Source of the DNA: Lysobacterales bacterium
GTDB lineage: Bacteria > Pseudomonadota > Gammaproteobacteria > Xanthomonadales > UBA2363
DNA: 64,000 nt
Reading direction: 5' to 3'
Assembly: GCA_019634735.1 (NCBI GenBank)
Contig: JAHCAT010000005.1
Location: forward strand, 155,192-219,191
The position numbers and the translations under genes are program-made. Positions 1-8,252 of this stretch are shown here, piece after piece. Below the pieces are notes generated by a model, which saw only the letters and a program-made list of their open reading frames with translations, was not told the DNA's origin and searched no databases. The first letter of the stretch is position 1. Each line of letters starts with the position of its first letter.

Positions 1-111
1 GTCTATCCGGCCGGCCATGGCTTCAACTGCGACCGCCGCGCCGACCACGAACCCGCCAGCGCGGCCCTGGCCCGGGACCGGACCCTCGACTTCCTGCGCA
101 GGCACCTGTGA
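1..111 (+). CDS. Dienelactone hydrolase family protein, C-terminal end (partial)
   Basis: Only the last 36 codons are inside the window, read in frame from base 1 to the TGA at 109-111. The peptide contains YPAGHGFNCDRR followed by a run of helix-forming residues and ends LDFLRRHL. A Y-x-x-A-x-H-G-F-x-C-D-x-R segment is the usual C-terminal catalytic-histidine region of dienelactone hydrolase (carboxymethylenebutenolidase) alpha/beta hydrolases, in which this His completes the Cys/Ser-Asp-His triad. The rest of the protein cannot be checked. The stop overlaps the GTG start of the next gene (GTGA), so the two are probably cotranscribed. Confidence 0.7.
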   Translation, partial: VYPAGHGFNCDRRADHEPASAALARDRTLDFLRRHL

Positions 112-521
112 GCGACTTCCTGCTGCACCCGCAACTGCTGACCGACAGCCACCCGGTGTGCGAGCTGGCCCTGTGCTCGGTCCGGCTGGTCGACGACGCC
201 CGCTTCCCGTGGCTGATCCTGGTGCCGCGCCAGCCCTTCCTGCGCGAACTGATGGACCTCGCCGCCGAGGACCAGCTCGCCCTGCTGAAGGAAGTGAACC
301 GCGCCGGACGCGTCCTGCAGCGGCTGTACCCGGCGGACAAACTCAACATCGCCGCGCTGGGCAACATGGTGCCGCAGCTGCATGTGCACGTGATCGCGCG
401 CCGGCGCGACGACGAGGCCTGGCCGCGTCCGGTCTGGGGCGTGGGCGACCCGCGTCCCTATGCGCCGGACCGCCTGGGCCGCGATCTCGCCGACCTGGCC
501 GCAGCCCTGACGGGCGCCTGA
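108..521 (+). CDS. HIT domain protein (histidine triad, variant motif)
   Basis: 137 residues from a GTG start that overlaps the previous stop by four bases; no other start fits the family length. The HIT core is visible: a conserved PWLILVPR strand near residues 34-41 and the motif QLHVHVIARR at 90-99. Classical HIT hydrolases carry His-x-His-x-His. Here the first position is Gln90, while His92 and His94 remain, so the presumed nucleophilic His is kept. HIT proteins hydrolyse nucleotide conjugates or dinucleoside polyphosphates in the cytoplasm. The substrate here cannot be inferred. No signal peptide or membrane segment is seen. Confidence 0.85.
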   Translation: MSDFLLHPQLLTDSHPVCELALCSVRLVDDARFPWLILVPRQPFLRELMDLAAEDQLALLKEVNRAGRVLQRLYPADKLNIAALGNMVPQLHVHVIARRRDDEAWPRPVWGVGDPRPYAPDRLGRDLADLAAALTGA

Positions 522-684
522 ACCCACGGCTTGCTCGGACACCCCCGGCCTTCGCTCTGTCACCCTCACGACGCAACGAGGTGAACGCCGGCGCAACCTT
601 CACGCCGGCTGCACGTCGCGGCGATTCCGCCCGACGGCACGGCGGCGTACGCTTGGGCCTCCCCCGATGCCAGGAGACCAGGCC

Positions 685-1134
685 ATGACCCTCGTCCACC
701 ATCGCTCCGCCCTTGCCGCCGCGGCCCTGCTGGTCGCGTTCGCCCTGCCCGGCACCGCCGCGGCGCAGACCATCGACTGCCAGATGCGCTTCACGCTGAG
801 CGGCTGGTCGGCCTTCTTCAAGACCGCCTCGGGCAATGGCACGGTCACCTGCAACAACGGCCAGCGCATGAACGTGCGCCTCAGCGCCAAGGGCGGCGGG
901 CTGACCGTCGGCCGGCACACCATCGAGGACGGCCGCGGCGAGTTCACCGGCGTCTACGACATCTCCGAGGTGCTCGGCAGCTACGCGACCGCCGAGGCCC
1001 ACGCCGGTGCCGTCCGCTCGGCGACCGGCCGGGTGATGACCAAGGGCGAGGTGGCGATGGCGCTGAGCGGCACCGGCCGCGGCTTCGACCTCGGCGTCGC
1101 GTTCGGCAAGTTCACCATCCGCCGCGCGCGCTGA
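685..1134 (+). CDS. Small secreted protein of unknown function
   Basis: 149 residues. An upstream ATG at 667 is in frame, but the ATG at 685 is preferred. AGGAG at 672-676 sits 8 bases before it, and the protein then begins with a clean signal peptide: a short basic N-region, then AAAALLVAFALPG, with a likely cut after AAA at about residue 24. The mature part (about 125 residues) starts with TIDCQMRF and has two cysteines early on that could form a disulfide, plus many Gly and Ser residues typical of a beta-sandwich. I do not recognise the family. It probably acts in the periplasm or outside the cell. It stands alone, converging with dcd. Confidence 0.75.
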   Translation: MTLVHHRSALAAAALLVAFALPGTAAAQTIDCQMRFTLSGWSAFFKTASGNGTVTCNNGQRMNVRLSAKGGGLTVGRHTIEDGRGEFTGVYDISEVLGSYATAEAHAGAVRSATGRVMTKGEVAMALSGTGRGFDLGVAFGKFTIRRAR

Positions 1135-1149
1135 TGCCGACGGCGCCGG

Positions 1150-1719
1150 TCAGGTGCGCGGCAGGGTGACGCCGCGCTGCCCCTGGTACTTGCCGCCGCG
1201 GTCGGCGTACGAGGTCTCGCAGGTCTCGTCGGACTGGAAGAACAGCATCTGCGCAACGCCCTCGTTGGCGTAGATGCGCGCCGGCAGCGGCGTGGTGTTG
1301 GAGAACTCCAGGGTGACGTGCCCCTGCCACTCCGGTTCCAGCGGCGTCACGTTGACGATGATCCCGCAGCGCGCGTAGGTGCTCTTGCCCAGGCAGACCA
1401 CCAGGACGTCGCGGGGGATGCGGAAGTACTCGACGGTGCGCGCCAGCGCGAACGAGTTGGGCGGGATGATGCAGACATCGCCCTTGAAGTCGACGAAGTT
1501 GCGGGCGTCGAAGTCCTTGGGATCGACGATCGTCGAGTTGATGTTGGTGAAGATCTTGAATTCGTCGGCGCAGCGCACGTCGTAGCCGTAGCTGGAGGTG
1601 CCCCAGGAGATCAGCCGGGCACCGTCGTCGCCGTGGCGGACCTGGCCCGGCGCGAACGGCTCGATCATGCCGTGCTCGCTCGCCATCTGCCGGATCCAGC
1701 GGTCGGACTTGATGCTCAT
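1150..1719 (-). CDS. dcd: dCTP deaminase
   Basis: 189 residues, the usual length for proteobacterial Dcd. It deaminates dCTP to dUTP, feeding dTMP synthesis in the cytoplasm. Recognisable segments are [13 protein letters not shown] at the start, [12 protein letters not shown], the central [27 protein letters not shown], and the active-site stretch [22 protein letters not shown], whose Glu is the catalytic base in the family. The C-terminus [18 protein letters not shown] is the flexible lid that closes over the nucleotide. The gene is monocistronic here, convergent with the small secreted protein; apbC and metG lie about 7 kb away. Confidence 0.96.
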   Translation of the reverse strand: MSIKSDRWIRQMASEHGMIEPFAPGQVRHGDDGARLISWGTSSYGYDVRCADEFKIFTNINSTIVDPKDFDARNFVDFKGDVCIIPPNSFALARTVEYFRIPRDVLVVCLGKSTYARCGIIVNVTPLEPEWQGHVTLEFSNTTPLPARIYANEGVAQMLFFQSDETCETSYADRGGKYQGQRGVTLPRT

Positions 1720-1971
1720 CGGTGCTCGCGCCTGTGCCTCGGGGCGCCAAATGTACCAGCAGGCCGGCCACGGCCGGGACGCGAGGCGCGCTCCCTGCCG
1801 TTTGCCGGGGCCATCTGCGCAAGCCGCGTCCGGCCCCCGGCACGCTGCGCCGGGCGGAATCGCGGCAACCGCTCCGGGTGCTAAGGTCGCCCGGGGAGGA
1901 GGGGCACCGGCCGTCGCAACGGCGACCAGGGACCCGCTCGTCCCCCGCTACCACGACGACGAGCACCGCCC

Positions 1972-3672
1972 ATGAGATTCCGTCCGCCCGCCCTGTCGCT
2001 GCTGCTCGCGACCGCCCTTGCCCTGCCCGCCGCTGCCCAGCCAGCGGCCCCCGAGGTCCTGCGCATCGCCGCGCCGGACGCCGCCACCCGGGATGCCCTG
2101 GCGGAACTGGCCGGCCACCTGGTGGTGGAGCCGGACAGCGGGGATGTGCTGGTCGAGGCCGATGGCGCGGTCCACGCCCTGCTCGCCCGCCTGGCCCTGG
2201 ACTGGCGCCGCGACGAGGCGGCCAGCGCCGGCCTGGCCGCCCAGGTCCAGGGCGCCAGCCGCTCTATCCCCGGCTATGCCTGCTTCCGTACGGTCGAGGA
2301 GACGCTGGCCACCATCGACACCCTGGTGGCGGCGCACCCGACGCTCGCAAGCTACGTCGACATCGGCGAGAGCTGGCAGGCCGGCAACGGCCCGAACGGC
2401 GCCGGCTGGCCGCTGCGGGTGCTGCGCCTCGGCAATTCCGCGATTCCCGGCGACAAGCCGCGCCTGTTCGCGATGTCGGCGGTGCATGCCCGCGAGTACA
2501 GCACCGCCGAGCTGATGACCCGCTTCGCCGAGCAGCTCCTGGCCGGCCACGGCGTCGACGCCGAGGCGACCTGGCTGCTCGACCACAACGAGTTCCACCT
2601 GCTGCTGCAGGCCAACCCGGACGGCCGCAAGCGCGCCGAGACCGGCATCCTGTGGCGCAAGAACCAGAACACCCAGGACGGCGCCTGCAGCACCAATCCG
2701 CCAAACGGCAACAGCCATCCGGGCATCGACCTCAACCGCAACTATCCGTGGCGCTGGGGCATCGGCACCGGCTCCAGCACCATCCAGTGCAGCGGCACCT
2801 TTCGCGGACCCTCGCCGGCGTCGGAGCCCGAGACCCAGGCGGTGCGCGACTACGTCACCGCGATCTTTCCGGACACCCGGCCCGGCGACCCCCTGGACCC
2901 CGCCATCGCCGCCGACCCCGACACCCGCGGCCTGTTCCTGGACGTGCACAGCTACTCGCGTCTGGTGCTGTGGCCCTGGGGCTATTCCGGCAGCCCGGTG
3001 ACCGGCAACGACGCCGCCCTGGTCCGCCTCGGCCGGCGTCTGGCCTGGTTCACGGAATACACGCCGCAACGCTCGCTCAACCTGTACGCGACCAATGGCA
3101 CCACCATCGACTTCGCCTACGGCGAGCTGGGCGTGCCGGCCTACACCATGGAGCTTGGCCTGGCCTTCTTCGAGGACTGCGCCTACGCCGAGCAGACGCT
3201 GTTCCCCGACAATCTGGCCGCCCTGCGTTACGCATCGCGCAGCCTGCATGCGCCATACCGGCTGCCGGCCGGCCCCGATGCCGACCAGGTGGCCGTCGAC
3301 CTGGCCAGGGTGCCACGCGGAAGCCAGGTCACGGTCACCGCCCGCATCGACGACAACCGTCTGCGCAACGTGGGCGGGACCAACCCATCGCCTCAGCCGC
3401 CGCCCGTCCCCGTCATCGGCGCGCGGCTGTACGTCGGCAGCCTGCCATGGCAGGACGGCGCGACCGGGCTCGAGATGGCCGCCGCCGACGGCGGCTTCGA
3501 CGCGATTACCGAAAACGTGCGGCTCGACCTCGACACCTCCGGCCTGGCACCGGGCCGGCACCTGCTGTACGTGCAGGGCCGCACGACCAACGGCGCCGGA
3601 CCGCCGGCCGCCGTGTTCCTGGAGGTGATCGACGGCGACCGGCTGTTCGCGGACGGCTTCGAGTCGCCCTGA
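1972..3672 (+). CDS. Secreted zinc carboxypeptidase (M14 family) with C-terminal GFE tag
   Basis: 566 residues. A signal peptide (SLLLATALALPAAAQ) ends near residue 23. The M14 zinc site is intact: HAREY gives His172 and Glu175, DVHSYS gives His326, and YTMELG gives catalytic Glu394. LNRNYPW and an Asn-Pro-Asp-Gly segment form the substrate pocket. A C-terminal beta domain of about 130 residues follows, and the protein ends DRLFADGFESP, a tag also seen at the ends of the ThuA-like and second heme proteins in this window. It should remove C-terminal residues from peptides outside the cytoplasm. It appears to be a single gene; the preceding 250 bases hold no gene. Confidence 0.92.
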   Translation: MRFRPPALSLLLATALALPAAAQPAAPEVLRIAAPDAATRDALAELAGHLVVEPDSGDVLVEADGAVHALLARLALDWRRDEAASAGLAAQVQGASRSIPGYACFRTVEETLATIDTLVAAHPTLASYVDIGESWQAGNGPNGAGWPLRVLRLGNSAIPGDKPRLFAMSAVHAREYSTAELMTRFAEQLLAGHGVDAEATWLLDHNEFHLLLQANPDGRKRAETGILWRKNQNTQDGACSTNPPNGNSHPGIDLNRNYPWRWGIGTGSSTIQCSGTFRGPSPASEPETQAVRDYVTAIFPDTRPGDPLDPAIAADPDTRGLFLDVHSYSRLVLWPWGYSGSPVTGNDAALVRLGRRLAWFTEYTPQRSLNLYATNGTTIDFAYGELGVPAYTMELGLAFFEDCAYAEQTLFPDNLAALRYASRSLHAPYRLPAGPDADQVAVDLARVPRGSQVTVTARIDDNRLRNVGGTNPSPQPPPVPVIGARLYVGSLPWQDGATGLEMAAADGGFDAITENVRLDLDTSGLAPGRHLLYVQGRTTNGAGPPAAVFLEVIDGDRLFADGFESP

Positions 3673-3896
3673 GGGGCGTCCGTCTGCATCGTTCGCTCCC
3701 GCGATGTGCGGGCGGCGAATCCCGGTGCGCGGCCGTCCGCCGGCGCCACCCGCGGCCACGCGGGCGGCGGTCCTGGCTGCATCCGACTGACCGGTTGGTA
3801 CCCGTCCCCGCGGCGGCCTGCTGACCTCCGGCCCATGCCGAAGCGGTCCGACGGTGTTGCAATGCCGGTCATCGAGCCAGCCGCCGGACCCGCGCC

Positions 3897-4565
3897 ATGA
3901 CCGAAACCCTTGCCGCCGTGCTGGCGCTGGCCGTCGTCGACAGCATCAATCCCTCGGCCCTGGTGGTGGCCATCTACCTGCTGACGCAGGCGAACGTGGT
4001 GGCGCGCCTGCTGGCCTACGTCGCCGGCATCCTGGCGAGCTACTTCGCGTTCGGCTGCGCCCTCATGCTCGGCGCCGGGGCGGTGTTCGCACGGTTCGGC
4101 GCGGCGCTGGACCATCCCGTCGTCTGGGGCGTGCAGGCCGCGCTGGGCGCGGTCCTGCTCGCCTTCGCCGTGTTCGCGCCCAAGCGGGGCGCGGATTCGA
4201 TGCCGCCGCCACCCGCGCCGCGCGCCGGCGGCCTGGTCGGCATGATGCTGCTCGGCGCGACCGTCACCGTGCTGGAGCTGGTGACCGCGCTGCCCTACTT
4301 CGGCGCCATCGCGCTCATGGTCGGGGCCGGGCTGCCGGCGCCCGTGTGGCTGCCGCTGCTGCTGGTCTACAACCTGATCTTCGTGTTGCCGCCGCTGGCC
4401 CTGCTCGGCCTCCACCTGGCGTTCGGATCGCGGCTGCGGAGCCGCTACGGCGGCTGGCAGGCGCGCCTGCAGGCCGGCGCCCGGGAGACCCTGTTGTGGA
4501 TCTTCGGGATCGTCGGGGTCGGCCTGCTGTTCGACGCGGCGGCGCGGTTCCGCGCGGCCGGTTGA
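3897..4565 (+). CDS. GAP/Sap-like polytopic membrane protein
   Basis: 222 residues, almost wholly hydrophobic, with about six transmembrane segments. The N-terminal AVVDSINPSALVVAIYLL has the Asp-Ser-x-Asn-Pro signature seen at the start of GAP family (sulfolipid-1-addressing-like) and related LysE/CcdA-type transporters. A central Pro/Arg-rich loop (PPPPAPRAGG) separates two similar halves, as usual in this superfamily. No Cys pair like that of CcdA is present, so thiol transfer is unlikely. The substrate is unknown. The ATG at 3897 follows 224 bases without a gene. The family assignment rests on topology and the N-terminal motif only. Confidence 0.7.
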   Translation: MTETLAAVLALAVVDSINPSALVVAIYLLTQANVVARLLAYVAGILASYFAFGCALMLGAGAVFARFGAALDHPVVWGVQAALGAVLLAFAVFAPKRGADSMPPPPAPRAGGLVGMMLLGATVTVLELVTALPYFGAIALMVGAGLPAPVWLPLLLVYNLIFVLPPLALLGLHLAFGSRLRSRYGGWQARLQAGARETLLWIFGIVGVGLLFDAAARFRAAG

Positions 4566-4717
4566 GGCCCAGCCCGGGCCGGACCCTGCCGGACCCTGCC
4601 GCCAACACGTCGAGTGCCGTGCCCGGGCGACCCGCAGAGCCATCCCAATGAGCCGGGCAGCGCCAAGGGTCCTGCGGCGGCCGTGTCTTTTTTCGGATCC
4701 GTTTCAAATTTTCAGAT

Positions 4718-4737
4718 GTGTCCGGTTATCCGGACAC
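4718..4737. promoter_or_regulatory. Perfect inverted repeat, possible operator
   Basis: GTGTCCGG, TTAT, CCGGACAC: 8-base arms around a 4-base centre, in the least GC-rich stretch of the gene-free region. It is not followed by a T-run on the plus strand, so a classical terminator is unlikely. A dimeric repressor site or a hairpin are both possible. It lies 324 bases before the heme-protein start. Confidence 0.4.
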
Positions 4738-5020
4738 CCCTGACCGCAATGCCCGCCGCATCCGCCGGGCATTTTCTCGAGCCCGGACATGGCCACCCAG
4801 GCGCATCGACCAGGCGCCAGGCGGCCGGTTCCGGCAGGCCGGATTTCCGAATCGACCCGGATCGCGCCAGTGCCGAGCCGCGAGGAAATCTCCTCAACCT
4901 GTTGTTTTCGAATGCCCCAATGCGCCTGGGCCTGCACGCCTGGCAGCGCCTGCGTGCGCCCCGACACGGATTTGACCGGACCAGCTGTGCGGTATTTAAC
5001 GGAATACCCGGGGCAGCGCC

Positions 5021-5029
5021 TGTTATTGT
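5021..5029 (+). promoter_or_regulatory. Possible extended -10 promoter for the heme-protein / ThuA pair
   Basis: TG at 5021-5022, one base, then TATTGT at 5024-5029 matches an extended -10 element. Transcription would begin near 5036, about 25 bases before the ATG at 5061. No good -35 is seen at the matching distance. This is pattern recognition only. Confidence 0.35.
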
Positions 5030-5060
5030 CCGCCGCCACTGCCCCCTTGTGACTCCCGCC

Positions 5061-7232
5061 ATGCGTCGTCTGCTTCCCCTCCTGGCCCTTTTCCTGGTCC
5101 CGCCCCCGGCCGGCGCCTCGGAAACCCAATGCAATGGCGCGGGCCTGCCCGAGCCGGTGCTGTTCGTCCTGCAGTATCCGGTGCCCAACGATTTCGGCAG
5201 CATCGGTTCGGTGTTCGCCAATCACCTGGGCGGTATCGGCAACGCCGGGCGCGGCGGCGACCTGATGATCTGCTATCCGAACGGCGCGTTGCGCAACCTG
5301 ACCCGGGAGGCCGGCTTCGGCATGGTCGGCATGCAGACCGGCCAGGCGATCTCGGTGCGCGACCCGCACGTGCACTGGTCGGGTCAGAAGGCGCTGTTCT
5401 CCATGGTGGTTGGCGCGCCCACCCAGCAGTACCAGGTGCGCAGCGACTATTGGCAGATCTACGAGGTCACCGGTCTGGGCCAGGGCCAGGCCGCGACCAT
5501 CACCCGGCTGGCGACCCAGCCGGAGAACTACAACAACGTCGAGGCCGCCTGGCTGGCCGACGACAGCATCGTGTTCTCCTCGGACCGGCCGCGCAACGGC
5601 CAGCGCCACCTGTACCCGCAGTTCGACGAGTACGAATCGGCGCCGACGCCGACCGGCCTGTGGAAGATCGAGGCGGGCAGCGGCCGGCTGTCCCTGCTGC
5701 AGCACAGCCCGTCCGGTTCGTTCCATCCGTTCGTGGACAGCTACGGTCGGCTGGTCTTCACGCGCTGGGACCACCTGATGCGCGACCAGCAGGGCGACAA
5801 CCCATCCAGCAATCCGCACGGCGCCTTCAATTACGCCAGCGAGGCCGTCGACGCCGCCCGCCTGCCCGACCGCAGCGAGGTGTTCCCGGAACCGCGCCTG
5901 CCCACCGGCATCTTCCACGGCAACCGCATCAACCACTTCATGCCCTGGATGATCCGCCCGGACGGCACCGGCGAGGAATCGCTCAACCACATCGGCCGCC
6001 ACGAGCTGCACGCCTACTTCGAGGCCAGCATCAACACCGACCCGCTGATCAACCATTTCGGCGCGCCGTCCGGACGCAACAACGTGCTGCACCTGCTGCA
6101 GACCATCGAGGACCCGACCACGCCGGGCCGCTACCTGTCGATCGACGCGCCCGAGTTCGGCGCCTACGCCTCCGGCCAGCTGGTCAGCTACCTGGCGCCG
6201 CCGCACCTGCAGGCGCGCAATCTGCAGGTCCAGTACCTGAGCGACCGCAGCGGCGCCGGCTTCCCGTCGCCGGCGCCGGCCGGCTTCGCGCGCTACCGCA
6301 ATCCGGCGGTGTTCTCCGACGGCAGCCTGATCGCCGCGCACACCACGACCGCCGCCTATGCCGCCAACCTCGGCAACCTGGCCAATCCGCAGTCCTCGTA
6401 CGCGTTCCGGATCCGCCGGCTGGTGGTCGGCGGCGACGGCCGGGTGAACCCGGGCACGGCGCTGACCCAGGGCATCACCCGGCAGGTCCAGTTCTGGAGC
6501 CCGGACGTGATGGTCACCTACAACGGCCCGATGTGGGAGTTCTCGCCGGTCCCGGTGCGCGCGCGGCCGCGCCCGCCCGTGGTCAACGACCCGGGCCTGG
6601 AGGCGCCGGAGGCCGCCGCGTTCGCCCAGGCCGGCAGCAGCCTGGATTCGCTGCAGGCGTTCCTGAAGGCCTGGGACCTGGGCCTGGTGGTGGTGCGCGA
6701 CGCCACCACCCGCGACGGCCCGGATCGCCAGCAGCCGTTCAACCTGCGCGTGCCGGGCGGCGTCCAGACCGTCACCGGTACCGGCCAGGTCTACGACATC
6801 GCCCACTTCCAGGTGGTCCAGGGCGACCAGGTGCGCGGCTACGGCGGCACCGCCAACCCGCGGCCCGGCCGCCGGGTGCTGGCGCGCTGGCTCAACGACG
6901 CCGCCGCCGTCCGCTTCAATCCCGGCAACCCCGGTGGCCCGCCCGGCTCGGTGGCGATCGCCGCGGACGGCTCGGTGGCGATGTTCGTGCCGGCGCGGCG
7001 AGCGCTGTCCTGGCAGGTCAACGCCCCGAACGGCGAGCCGGTGGTGCGCGAGCGCTACTGGCTGACCGTGCAGCCCGGCGAGGTCCGCGCCTGCGACGGC
7101 TGCCACGGCGCCACGCCGACCAACCAGGTCGGTCAGGGTGCGGCGCAGAACACGCCGCTGGCCCTGCGCGAGCTGCTGACCTGGTTCGAGGCCACCCACG
7201 ACCGCGTGTTCGCAGGCAGCTTCCAGCCATGA
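5061..7232 (+). CDS. Secreted monoheme protein resembling hydrazine synthase alpha subunit / TolB-type propeller
   Basis: 723 residues from the ATG at 5061, chosen because a signal peptide follows at once (LLPLLALFLVPPPAGAS, cut near residue 20); longer in-frame starts give non-protein-like sequence. Segments such as SIVFSSDRPRNGQRHLYPQFDEYE, followed by FHPFVDSYGRLVFTRWDHL, are beta-propeller blades of the TolB/PD40 kind. Near the end QPGEVRACDGCHG supplies one CxxCH heme site (Cys678, Cys681, His682). The same blade order followed by the PGE-R-CxGCH segment occurs in the gene at 17241-20249, so the two are paralogues. In known proteins this arrangement matches the middle and C-terminal parts of hydrazine synthase alpha subunits, but anammox chemistry is not implied. 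Probable role: periplasmic redox or binding protein, substrate unknown. It overlaps the next gene by ATGA. Confidence 0.75.
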   Translation: MRRLLPLLALFLVPPPAGASETQCNGAGLPEPVLFVLQYPVPNDFGSIGSVFANHLGGIGNAGRGGDLMICYPNGALRNLTREAGFGMVGMQTGQAISVRDPHVHWSGQKALFSMVVGAPTQQYQVRSDYWQIYEVTGLGQGQAATITRLATQPENYNNVEAAWLADDSIVFSSDRPRNGQRHLYPQFDEYESAPTPTGLWKIEAGSGRLSLLQHSPSGSFHPFVDSYGRLVFTRWDHLMRDQQGDNPSSNPHGAFNYASEAVDAARLPDRSEVFPEPRLPTGIFHGNRINHFMPWMIRPDGTGEESLNHIGRHELHAYFEASINTDPLINHFGAPSGRNNVLHLLQTIEDPTTPGRYLSIDAPEFGAYASGQLVSYLAPPHLQARNLQVQYLSDRSGAGFPSPAPAGFARYRNPAVFSDGSLIAAHTTTAAYAANLGNLANPQSSYAFRIRRLVVGGDGRVNPGTALTQGITRQVQFWSPDVMVTYNGPMWEFSPVPVRARPRPPVVNDPGLEAPEAAAFAQAGSSLDSLQAFLKAWDLGLVVVRDATTRDGPDRQQPFNLRVPGGVQTVTGTGQVYDIAHFQVVQGDQVRGYGGTANPRPGRRVLARWLNDAAAVRFNPGNPGGPPGSVAIAADGSVAMFVPARRALSWQVNAPNGEPVVRERYWLTVQPGEVRACDGCHGATPTNQVGQGAAQNTPLALRELLTWFEATHDRVFAGSFQP

Positions 7233-8056
7233 TCCGGCGGGCCGGCTGCGGCCTGCTTCTGGCCGCAGCCGGTCTGGCATCCGCCCCGGCGCACGACGGG
7301 GAGGACCGTCCATCCGGCGCGACCACGGGCACCTCGGGGCCGACGGTCCTGGTGTTCTCGCGCACCACAGGCTTCCGCCACGATTCGATCCCCGCCGGGC
7401 ACGCGCTGCTGCAGGCCCTGGCCACGCAGCACGGCTTCGTCGCCGTGGCCAGCGAGGATCCGGCGCAGTTCTCCGCCGCCAGCCTTGCCGGCTTCGACGC
7501 CGTGGTGTTCCTCAACACCACCGGCACCGTGCTCGATGCCGCCCAGAAGCAGGCCTTCGAGTCCTGGATCCGCGCCGGCGGCGGCTTCGTCGGCGTCCAT
7601 GCCGCCGCGGACACCGAATACCAGTGGCCCTTCTACGGCGAGCTGCTCGGCGGCGACGCCTGGTTCCTCAGCCATCCGGCGATCCAGGACGCCGAACTCG
7701 ATGTCGAAGCCGGCGACGACCGCGCCACCCGCCACCTGCCCGCGCGGTTCGGCTTCCGCGACGAGTGGTACAACTTCCAGGCCAACCCGCGCCCCGCGGT
7801 GACCGTGCTGCTGCGCATCGACGAGGGCAGCTACGCCCCCGGCGGCGGCGCCATGGGCGCCGACCATCCGATCACCTGGCGGCGCGGCGTCGACGCCGGC
7901 CGGTCCTGGTACACCGCGCTGGGACATCGCATCGAGACCTACGCCGATCCGCGCTTCCGCAGGCTGCTGCTCGGCGGCCTGGTCTGGGCCAGCGGCGACG
8001 GCCTGCTGTCGACCGGATTCGAATCCGATCTTCCGGCCGACCGCGGGTCACGCTGA
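7229..8056 (+). CDS. Secreted ThuA-like domain protein
   Basis: 275 residues, start ATG overlapping the previous TGA (ATGA), so translationally coupled to the heme protein. Signal peptide GCGLLLAAAGLASAPAH. The ThuA-like fold (class-I glutamine-amidotransferase-like, first described with trehalose utilisation) is clear: VLVFSRTTGFRHDSIPAG, the strand FDAVVFLNTTG, AGGGFVGVHAAADTEYQWPFYGELLGG (the His-Ala-Ala segment of the family), and DHPITWRRG followed by SWYTALGHR. In Planctomycetes and related groups such domains often accompany heme or sugar-oxidation proteins, which fits the partner gene. The C-terminus is GLLSTGFESDLPADRGSR, containing the GFES tag seen in two other exported proteins here. 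The catalytic role is unknown. Confidence 0.88.
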   Translation: MIRRAGCGLLLAAAGLASAPAHDGEDRPSGATTGTSGPTVLVFSRTTGFRHDSIPAGHALLQALATQHGFVAVASEDPAQFSAASLAGFDAVVFLNTTGTVLDAAQKQAFESWIRAGGGFVGVHAAADTEYQWPFYGELLGGDAWFLSHPAIQDAELDVEAGDDRATRHLPARFGFRDEWYNFQANPRPAVTVLLRIDEGSYAPGGGAMGADHPITWRRGVDAGRSWYTALGHRIETYADPRFRRLLLGGLVWASGDGLLSTGFESDLPADRGSR

Positions 8057-8252
8057 GCGGGCGCCAATGGTCGCGCGGGCCGGCGTCGACGCGCCAGGAT
8101 GCTTCTTGAGAATGCGTAGCGAGGCCTTCGAGATCGCGTCGTGATGCGGATGGCTCCGTCGAACCGGCCAACGGGAGCGGACCGTGCCACGGCGCGAAGG
8201 TCGTCGACCGCAGCAGCGGCCGCACGAAAGATCCGGGGTGGCCCGTCGGCCC

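Larger units (their letters stand above)
4566..5060. other. Gene-free stretch (495 bases) with palindrome and promoter elements
   Basis: No convincing gene is present. An open frame runs through it into the downstream gene, but it encodes an Arg/Pro-rich shadow peptide. Local base composition is lower in GC between 4684 and 4740 (a run of T at 4688-4693 and AAATTTTC around 4706-4713), unusual for this genome. It contains a perfect 8+8 palindrome at 4718-4737 and a possible extended -10 (TG-T-TATTGT) at 5021-5029 upstream of the heme-protein gene. TTGACC at 4972-4977 with TATTTA at 4993-4998 is a weaker alternative promoter (spacing 15). Confidence 0.6.

Noticed and set aside
1948..3759. 603-codon open frame on the minus strand opposite the M14 carboxypeptidase
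   Set aside because: The plus-strand gene has an intact zinc site and signal peptide; the antisense frame is Arg/Gly-rich and open only because of high GC.
4684..4693. T-run as a rho-independent terminator of the GAP gene
   Set aside because: No convincing GC hairpin directly before it, and it lies about 120 bases after the stop.
4704..7313. 869-codon minus-strand open frame opposite the first heme protein
   Set aside because: Shadow of the real gene; no recognisable domain and an Arg/Gly/Val-rich composition.
5061..8056. True anammox hydrazine synthase operon
   Set aside because: No beta or gamma subunit and no hydrazine dehydrogenase; the likeness is limited to the propeller and heme segment.
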